Assembly (NCBI GenBank): GCA_001179505.1 | Contig: CDMY01001028.1 | Span: 62,001-126,000 of the forward strand | Reading direction: 5' to 3' | Length of the DNA: 64,000 nucleotides | Source of the DNA: Vitrella brassicaformis | Taxonomy: Eukaryota; Sar; Vitrellaceae | Part shown: one piece after another, positions 56,056-64,000 of the stretch | Numbering within the stretch: the first letter of the stretch is position 1 | How the letters are laid out: each line of letters begins with the position of its first letter | Program-made: the position numbers and the translations under genes | Notes under the pieces: generated by a model | The model's database searches: none | The model's input: the letters and a program-made list of their open reading frames with translations, nothing else | What the model was told of the DNA's origin: nothing

Positions 56056-59000
56056 TCAGATGTCTGTGTTGAGGCAGAGTGCCACCCCCTGCAGCACCCA
56101 GAGGCTGGGGTGCTCCTTTGTGTGCAGGTTGGCGTCGAACACCCAGCCCACACCCATGGCGTTGCGGCGGTCCTGCGTGACGTACACGGGGGTGGTCAAC
56201 GAGTCACGCAGCTTCAAACGATTTGCCTCGATCGGCACAATCTGCATTCCACACATGACGGAGGCAATGTGTGCGTGTCTAATCTCAGGGGTGGTCCCCT
56301 ACCTGTATGAGTGGCATCTCCTGGACGAGCTCCTTGGGGTTTTGTCGGGTGAGACACCCCTTCTCCATATCCCAGCGGGCACCCTTAACACACACACACA
56401 CACATGGCTCTCTCTTTTTCGTTTGCCCTGCCTAGCCTTGCCCATCTCACCTCTAGGTAGAGCCCCTCGATGTATGTGCCGTGCTCCAGCCGCTTGGTGA
56501 CCTGGCTGCGGTCCGTGAACTTGGTCACGACGGTGTAGAGGGTGGATTTGTCGAGGGCCCACCCCTTCTTGCGGCACGTGGCCTGCACCAGGGCCGTCAG
56601 CAGCGAGTCGGGGATGTGGAAACCCGACATCCAAAACACGCTCGGCTCGCCCTGAGTCGCCCAATCGACGTACTGCTTGTACCGACGCGTGAAGTGCTCC
56701 ATCCATGACCCCAGCGGCTTGAGCGTCGCCGGCGCCAGACGGGCCCACGCAGGGGGCAGGAAGCCGTTGAAGAGTGAGTTGCCCATTTCGTCAAGCTCGG
56801 CTGATATGCCGATCTCTCCCTTGAGGGCCCGCTTCAGGTCGGCCAGCATGAGCCCCATGCGACTGACCAGAGCATTGAAGCGCTCGATCTCCTACAGAGA
56901 GAGACCCCTTACAATCAAGACTCTCTCTCTGTCTCCTTGTCTGTGCGAGCACGGATAGATCGGCCGACTTACCTGCATGAGGACCACTTCTGACGGCGTC
57001 GGGACGTCGTCCTTGACGAATTTGAGCTCCTCCTTGGGCAGTTTGTCCTCAATGTCGGTCGCCACCTTCTTGATGTACTCGTCGCGGTTGACCCCGCCCG
57101 ACACGGCACCCTCCGACGTCTGCATAGTGATGAGCCCGTGCCACAGCCGCTTGGCGCTGTCGGTGAAGTAACCGATCTCCGCGTTGGGATGCAACCCGAA
57201 CACCTCTGGCGAATTGATCAGAGGCAGCTCCTGCACATTACAGGGATGGAGGCATTGTCCGTGTCTCTGTGTAGGAGGTGGGTGGATGTCTCAGCTACCT
57301 TGATGTAGTTTTGGTAGACGTCGAGCGGTCCTGGGTTGGGGACCTGGTAGTCGAATCCTGATTGGCTAAAGAAAAAGGGCTGGTCCTCGTCGAACAGGAA
57401 ATCGCCCATGTACTCGCTCAAATACGTGACCAGCACACGACGGTCGAAGTCGTCAGTCACACGACCACCGTACATGGCCTCGCCAATCAGATACCTACAC
57501 ACAAACAGACACGTGGGTGTCTCTCCGGCTCCCGTGTGGTGGATGTACTTGAGTGAGCTCCATGGGACGGGGTCGTCGTTGTCGAATGCCTTGCCGAGGT
57601 ACATGCTGAGCAGCCGTATCGATATCCTGAAGTCGCTCTCGTTGAAGTCGTAGCTCACGTTCCACCCGATCTTGCCGTACTTTCGCCGCTCCTGCACCAC
57701 AGCGTGGAAGAATGCCACCACCCACACCAGCGACCGATACGCCGGGTGTGGGCACTCGTCCAGATCCTCGTCAGACAGCTTAGTGTAGGAGCCCTTGACG
57801 TTCAGCTTGAGGCCGTCCGGCGGCTCCGTGACCACCTTCAGCGAGCGCTGAAGAATGCCCAGTGGGAAGGCGTCGGTCGGGAGGGTCGTGAGCCATAGTC
57901 TGAAGTCCTTGTGCGGCTTGTGCATGCCCTCGAGTATCTTCTCGAGGGTCTTGAGCCATGAGGCCAGCAGGTGGCAGTTCTGCAACATGACCCAGTGGCC
58001 TCTCTGGTAGCCCGTCTCGATGTAGTTGGCCGCCTGTTGACCCATCCCCTGACCAAGCGCCAGGAACTTGAACTTGGTGCCCGAGAAGCCAAGGTGTTCG
58101 CCGAGCTTCTGCACGTCGCTCTGGGGGTCGGCGCCCGGAGACAGGATGAACACGACCGGGCTATTCTCTGATGACTGCGCGAAGATCTTGTCGTACCTGC
58201 CGTCATGGATGAGACACATCAGCGTGTATGCCTGTGCATGCGTGCAATGCCTCACTGAAGGCTGGGTGGCTGGACGTAGTAGTCCTGCAGCCGCCAAATG
58301 ACAAAGTTCTTGATCGCGTTGTAGACCCTGTCCGTTCTGAAGCAGCGGATGACGAGCATCTTCTGGAACATAGACAGGCTCTCCGAGTAGCCCATGGGGA
58401 TTGGCTCGTCCTCGGGACGCTCCAAATCGTACCAATCCTTCCACACCTGAGTATATCATGCACCCTTCACACATGCACCGTGCCAACATACACGCACGGT
58501 TCTCTCTTCTGACCTGCACACTTTCCTGGATATCTTTGAGGAGCGTCTCGAACGGGGCCTTTAGCTTGGTGAGTAGCTGCAGGTCCTTCCAGCCTCCGTC
58601 TGGGAACCACTCGAGCCCCGGCGATTTGGGCTGGACCTGCTCGAGTGATGTATTGCCTTTGGTGAAGAAGTCGAGCTCGTCGCGCTGGAGCTCGGCCTCC
58701 CCGTCCATGATCATGGTGGTCATCTGGAAACTGAACATCAACTTGTGGTTCTCGAAAATACCCATGCACACGAAGTCATAGACATTCTGTGTCAGCTTCT
58801 CGGTCACGTTCTTCAGCCTACAACACAGCAGCAGCAGACAGACGCACCGATTTGCTGCTCGTCCGTGGATGCTTGCCTGTTGTCGACAATGCGATCGGGT
58901 CTGGCCTCTCTGAGTGACCGCTCGAAGACTCCCAGGTAGGCGTTGAGGGAGTACTCGTACATGAAAGAAATGTTGGCAAGACCGACCATGGAGAAATACA

Positions 59001-62000
59001 AGATCGACCCACGCTTGGCAACGCGCTGGTACACACTACGAAGCTGCACACATGAACGAGACACATGGGGATTGGACATGGGTGCGATGTCTTTTGGTTG
59101 TGTGTGCATACCTTGTCTATCTCTACAGCGGTGACCTTTCCGTCCTCTAGAGACTTGGCGATCTCTACTGCCTTCTCCTTGGTGTTCTGAAGCGTCGCGA
59201 TCAGCTCCTCGTTGTCCAAGATGCTGCCCTTCGACTGAGCCAGCTCGCGAAGCAGAACGTCCTCCAGCTGCTTCAGCGTCTGCTTGTCCTCACTCATCCG
59301 GTGAATCAGCTCCTGCCTCTCCTTCTCGAGGTCGGGCCTCTCGAAGCCCACCACGACGTTGAGTAGCTGGTCCTGCAGTCCCTGCATGGTCACGGTGTAG
59401 TTGATGATCGACACCTTGCCCATGACCTCCGGCGAGTAGCTGGGGTTGGACAATTTGGTGGTGAGGAAGAGCAGGAAGCTGTCCGACCACTCGATCTGGT
59501 TGTCGCCGAGTGTAATCATGGTCTGTCCGCCCTCGACGGTGACGCTCTTCTCGAGAACAGGGTCGATCATGGGGTCGAGCTCGTTGTCGATGCCTTCGAA
59601 CAGGAACGGCTTGCCGTACTGGATAGCCAGCTCAAGGTGCTTGGCGTAGTCGTCGTTGAAGGTCTTGACCACCAAACCATTCTTCTCGTGGGCTGACTTG
59701 ATCCAGTGCACAGCCTGACACACACAGATAAAGAGACATACGTGACGGATGCCTTCGCGTCCTTGTCTCTCTGTGCATGGCTACCTGCATCTGTGGGTCG
59801 ATGCACAGAGGAAACCTCGACGCCCTCGTGGTGAGGATGCCGTTCTGCACCGAGAGCTCATCTGACGGCAGCCCCTGGCCTGCCCACAGGGCCACCTCCA
59901 CATCCGACGTCAGCAGGTCTTCCAGCTTGAAGGGCGACGTCATGGGGATATTGCGGTCAGTCACGTCACCCAACCAGTGGTCGACCACCTGCACGCATCA
60001 AGCACCGCAGGGCCCATTTGCGCGTCCATGTCTGGGGAGTGTTCAGTTTGTGACCATTCTGTGTCTGAAGTCGAACGAGAATGGCCCCGTGTACGAGAGG
60101 AAGCCGGCGCCGACCAGACAGTCGCCCACGAGCTTCTTCTTGGTCTCTGCCTGCGACTGGAGGTCTGCAGTCCACCGCACCCGCTCGGACCCCAGCCCCT
60201 CGATAAGGTGGCTGGCAGCAGTGAGGCGCCGCTCCATGGTGGCCGCCTCGTCTTGCAGCTCCTTGAGCTTGGCGGACTGCTCCACCTGGTCGGCAGTGAG
60301 CTTCTCGATCTGCTCGGTCAGCTGAACCAGCTCCTTCTGGATGGCGGCGAGGTTGCGTTCAGCCGTCTCTTTTTTCTGCTGCAGCTCCCTGACGAGTTTG
60401 CGCTTGGGCTCCACTGTCCTGGCGACCTCGTGGTAGTGAACCATAGCCTTGACCCATGTGAGCAGCCCGTTGCCGGCGACGGATATCTTCTTCATGGCTT
60501 GGCCCTCAAACGACTCGGGGTCCTTGGAGAAGTAATCCTTAATCTTCTTCACCTGCTTGTCTGGTGGACGACACGGACGTGGCAATGAAGTGCGTGCGTG
60601 TCTGAGTATGTACCTGTGATGTCATCCTTTGGATATTCGAGGAGACTCTTCATGAAGTTGACATCGGACAGCATCGCCTTGGCCCCGTTCCACCCGTCTC
60701 CCTCTGACTTGGGTGTGACGAGCACCACCACACACATGCACACGTACATGACGGGCTTGGGCGGGGTCGTGAACGCCTTGATCTCCGTAATGTCCTTCTT
60801 GTCAAGATTCTCTAGCGCCTGCGCGGCCATCTCGAGGGCCGGGATCGCCGCTGCCAACGCCACATCGGCCTCGGCCTTCTCTTTCGTGATGATCTACACC
60901 AGAGACACAGAGGCAGGCAAAAGTCGCTACTTATGTTGTTTCTCCGTCTTCTGTCCGTCACCTCATTGTCCCTGGCGATCTGTTCGGCCGCAGCAGTGGC
61001 CTCTTCTTGACGCTTGTTAGCCTTTTCGCTCTTCTCATTGATGTCATGGATGAGCGCCTCGACCTTCCTGGCGTTCTCGTCGACGATCACCTTCTTCTCC
61101 GCCAGTTCCTTGCTCATGATCTCCACTGCCTCTGCGGCCTGGATGAGCTTGGTGAGCCCGCCCTCCAGCCGCTGTGACATGGCGTCCAGGTTCTTGCGAT
61201 TCTCGGCCAGCTTGCTGCGGTAGTTGTTGATGAAGTCCAGGTAATTCTTGGGCGTTGCGTAGTTCTTACGCCGGCGCTGCATCTCAAACTCGGGACTGTA
61301 CTTCTCTGTCACGCTGAGATGGACCATCACAAAGTGCTGTACAATCTCGTCGCGACTCTCGTCGGGAAGCGACTCGTTCTGAAGCAGAGAGCATATGTAC
61401 CCGGCCTGCAACGGGTGTCCGTGCGCCTACCTGTAGGAAATGGCTCGCGACGGCGTGCAGGGCCTCAGAAGGCCACGGGAAGAACCAGTCGATGGACGTG
61501 CATGACACGAGACCGGGGAAGTTGCGGCAGCGAGTGCGAAGTGAGCTGCCGGCAGGAGACATCGCCAGCACTAGGTGCAGGTTCTCTCGGGCCTGCAGCG
61601 CACACACACGCACACACAACTAATGTATACGATGCTGCAATATTTCAAGGATGAATCGGAAAACACATTTGACCTTGGAGACACAGAAGTTCCACATGCG
61701 GTCTCCCCTGATGCCCTGCTCGGAAGCCTCCTTTCTGATCTTGCCGATGAGGCCCTCCTTCTCATCCTCAGCGAACAAGGCCGGCACCATGCCCACAGTG
61801 AGGAGGTTGTTGAGGTACTCGAGAAACCCCTCCTCGACCACATGGGCGTCAGTGAAGAGGAAGGTGCGAGGGGCGGAGACCACCTCTGTGTACAGAGCCT
61901 TCAAGTCGTCGCGGAACTCCGTGTCACCGTAGCCGCGCGACAGCGTGATCTCAGACAGAGTATACCTGGATGGGCAAAGAAGAGAAAGGAAAGCAAGGAC

Positions 62001-64000
62001 CACGGTATGTCAAACCCCCTGTGTGTACCCTGCGGCGAATGTGGCGAGTTTTGTGAGGCTTTGTCGGCCCGAGCCGCCAGTGCCGACCAGCAGCGCGTTG
62101 CCCTGCGGCATGCGGATGATGCGGTGGATGCGGACCAGGTGGGAGAGGGCGTCCTCGAACAGCACGAGATTCATCGGCCTCTTCTCGGCATTGTAGTTCT
62201 CCAGCAGCTCGTTGAATATCTTGCGCACCGTTCCGTAGTCACCCATGTCCTGATACAGCCGCACCTATATGTGTACATCGACAGGAAGAGACACACATAC
62301 AATACAAGAGTATAAAAGGAGGACAAGATGATTGAGTGATTGGTCCATGCATGCACCTCTTGCCACGGGCTGTCTGATGACAGCAGGATGTTGAGGGCAT
62401 CCTGGAAGTCACCCCAGATGAGCGGATCGGCCAGCGCCTCCTCCGCCTAAAGGCACGTACACGCAGTACACACACTCATGCCATCAGCACTGTCCGATTG
62501 AGTGACTCACTTGACTGGGGAAGGTGTCTTTGATGATGTCTGGCAGGCGTCTTTTGCCGACAAAGTCCTTGTCGTCCTGCGTGATCAGGCGGTCCTCAAA
62601 GACCCGCAGACACTCGTTGCGCCACAGCCGGATGAGCGTAGTGCCGGCGTTGACCACCTGCGGATCGGCCAGCCACACGCCCTGGTACACACGCGACAAG
62701 TCGCGCAAATTGAAGACATAGTGGAACTTGGAGGGAGTCCTGGGCAGCGCCTCGATGATGCTGTCCTGCAGCTGGAGGGTGGCCTGCGGGAGTTTGGATG
62801 CCACCTCCTGCACCGCTTCGCTGAATGACATGAACTTGTGGTTGAGGATGGTCTTGTAGATACGGTCGATGCTGCTCTGTGAGGGGAAGCTCATGTGGAT
62901 GGCGGCGAACAGAGACACGACTCGGGGATCGACGCGGTTGCGGCCAGCGCCTGGTGGATTCATGGCCGCGAGCCACTCGATGTCCTTGAGAATGATCTTG
63001 TCCAGGTCACCACCTCTCTCGAACATGTGCTGCCGCTCAATCACAAACTTGAGCAGAGCCAGCGGCTGCTGTGTGCCGTATGTGTCAATCTGAAAACACA
63101 AAAACGAGCAGACTCCCTGTGACTGTCTATGTGTGTGCAAAAGACCGACCTTTGGCATCGACAAGTCGTCAACGAAGATCCGGAGTGTCTTCCCTGACGG
63201 CGGGCCAAATATACGGCCCGTCCGCTTGTCGACGTTGTCCTGTATGGTCTTCTGTAGGTCCATGGATGAGGTGCGGCTCGAGAGGTTGATGTTGAGCTGC
63301 AGTGCGGTCTCAGGGTCGAGGCCGTCCAGCCAGTTCATGACGGTGACCGACTTGGCTGTGCCAGACTCGCCGACGAAAAGAGTGGGCCGCTGCCTGGTCA
63401 TGAACTGCTCCAGCAGCCACGAGTACCGCACCGTGTCGACAGTGGGCACCAGGATCTTGGTGAATTGCACGTCGGGAGGTGGTTTGTACTCGGGCACCTT
63501 CTCCTCCCACGGCACCCATCGCCCCTGGTTGATGTCGTACATGGTCTCATACAGGCTCTGTTTCGGCAGCAGCCGATTGGCGACTTTCTTGAGGAACTCG
63601 TCGAATTTGGGCCGCTCGTTGTCGGCGAGACATGCGCCGACCGACCAGACGAGGCAGAAGATGAATATGTTCTCGACGTGCTCCATGGAGATGATGTTCT
63701 CGTTGGGCACCATGGCGTCGAAAAGGATGCACAGCTGCGTGACCATGTTTAGATCGGTGCGCGGCAGCGACTGCACAAGGGGGTTGCCGATATCGTCACC
63801 ATCGCGGCCCTCGAGGACGTGAGCGGTGCACAGGGGCAGGTACTTCTCGTAGAGCTCCTCCAGCACTTCGTAGAGTTTGTCATTATTCTTGTCCCGACAC
63901 CACTTGTCATAGTACGGGCCATAGCCGAGGTTCCGTGAGTCCACGTAGACCATGCCGCAACGGGAGATGGTGGCTGGCGACGCGTACTGGAGGTCGTACA
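56056..64000 (-). CDS. Axonemal dynein heavy chain, DNAH10-like, C-terminal part (5' end beyond window)
   Basis: At least 18 exons on the minus strand, including >64000-63151, 63089-62511, 62446-62357, 62264-62029, 61965-61674, 61592-61431, 61378-60962, 60893-60614, 60560-60055, 59988-59785, 59714-59112, 59043-58877 and 58817-58514. The visible part begins in AAA2 ([16 protein letters not shown]). AAA3 has [14 protein letters not shown] and VDDLSMPK, then [14 protein letters not shown] and [19 protein letters not shown]4 has [15 protein letters not shown]. The stalk coiled coils flank the microtubule-binding domain (61200-60100). AAA5 and AAA6 follow ([20 protein letters not shown]). The end is [15 protein letters not shown], then [13 protein letters not shown], which recalls the inner-arm I1-beta/DNAH10 class. 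Drives flagellar bending. The subclass is from memory of the C-terminus and less certain than the family. Confidence 0.93.

Noticed and set aside
57483-57537. In-frame segment [14 protein letters not shown] in the dynein C-terminal region as a lineage-specific insertion
   Set aside because: It is bounded by GT and AG, is 54 nt long, and its removal restores the conserved SLK-YLIGE junction, so it is an intron that happens to stay open.

Overview
The window is nuclear DNA from an intron-rich, GC-rich protist, most likely a photosynthetic alveolate of the chromerid type (Vitrella-like is my best guess). Four things point there. (1) Almost every gene is cut by many short GT-AG introns of about 40-100 nt, rich in GTCT, CA and CATC simple repeats. 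(2) Two proteins look plastid-targeted: a thylakoid-lumen pentapeptide protein with three-part targeting, and an ABC1-type kinase with a signal peptide followed by a phenylalanine-led segment. (3) An axonemal dynein heavy chain implies a flagellated stage. (4) A short TTTAGGG-type telomere-like tract is present. The organism call is inference from these traits, not from a database match.

Layout. 0-2.3 kb: a TPR protein (minus, cut by the left edge) divergent from the thylakoid-lumen protein. 2.3-4 kb: repeat-rich spacer with a telomere-like tract and a perfect hairpin. 4-7.4 kb: a polytopic membrane protein (minus) and a small basic protein (plus). 7.4-11.3 kb: mostly empty, with one small secreted-peptide gene. 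11.3-20.6 kb: an 18-exon SEN1/senataxin helicase gene (2,651 aa). 20.6-22.7 kb: a decayed PIF1-like helicase fragment interrupted by exactly 300 N. 22.7-28.2 kb: pieces of a secreted glucose/sorbosone-dehydrogenase-like gene on the minus strand, with an unrelated many-exon plus-strand orphan gene lying between its presumed first exon and its body. 28.4-33.5 kb: an EF-hand/RCC1/WW protein (minus), divergent from the ABC1K kinase (33.6-36.8 kb).

38-50 kb: a Cys-rich unknown protein, a Pro-rich single-TM protein, two tandem multi-pass membrane paralogs, a likely RNA polymerase III RPC7/RPC31 subunit, a RING finger protein and a membrane-anchored histidine acid phosphatase. 50.9-54.3 kb: a large imperfect inverted duplication carrying two paralogous genes, one intact and one broken by a frameshift and a Trp-to-stop change. 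54.9-55.4 kb: a three-TM protein. 56 kb to the right edge: the C-terminal part (AAA2 end to C-terminus) of a DNAH10-like dynein heavy chain.

The genes form no operon-like pathway. They are independent eukaryotic genes, often paired head to head with 40-220 bp between start codons. Exon boundaries were worked out by eye from splice signals and reading-frame continuity. No transcript data or homology search was available, so family names rest on motif recognition.
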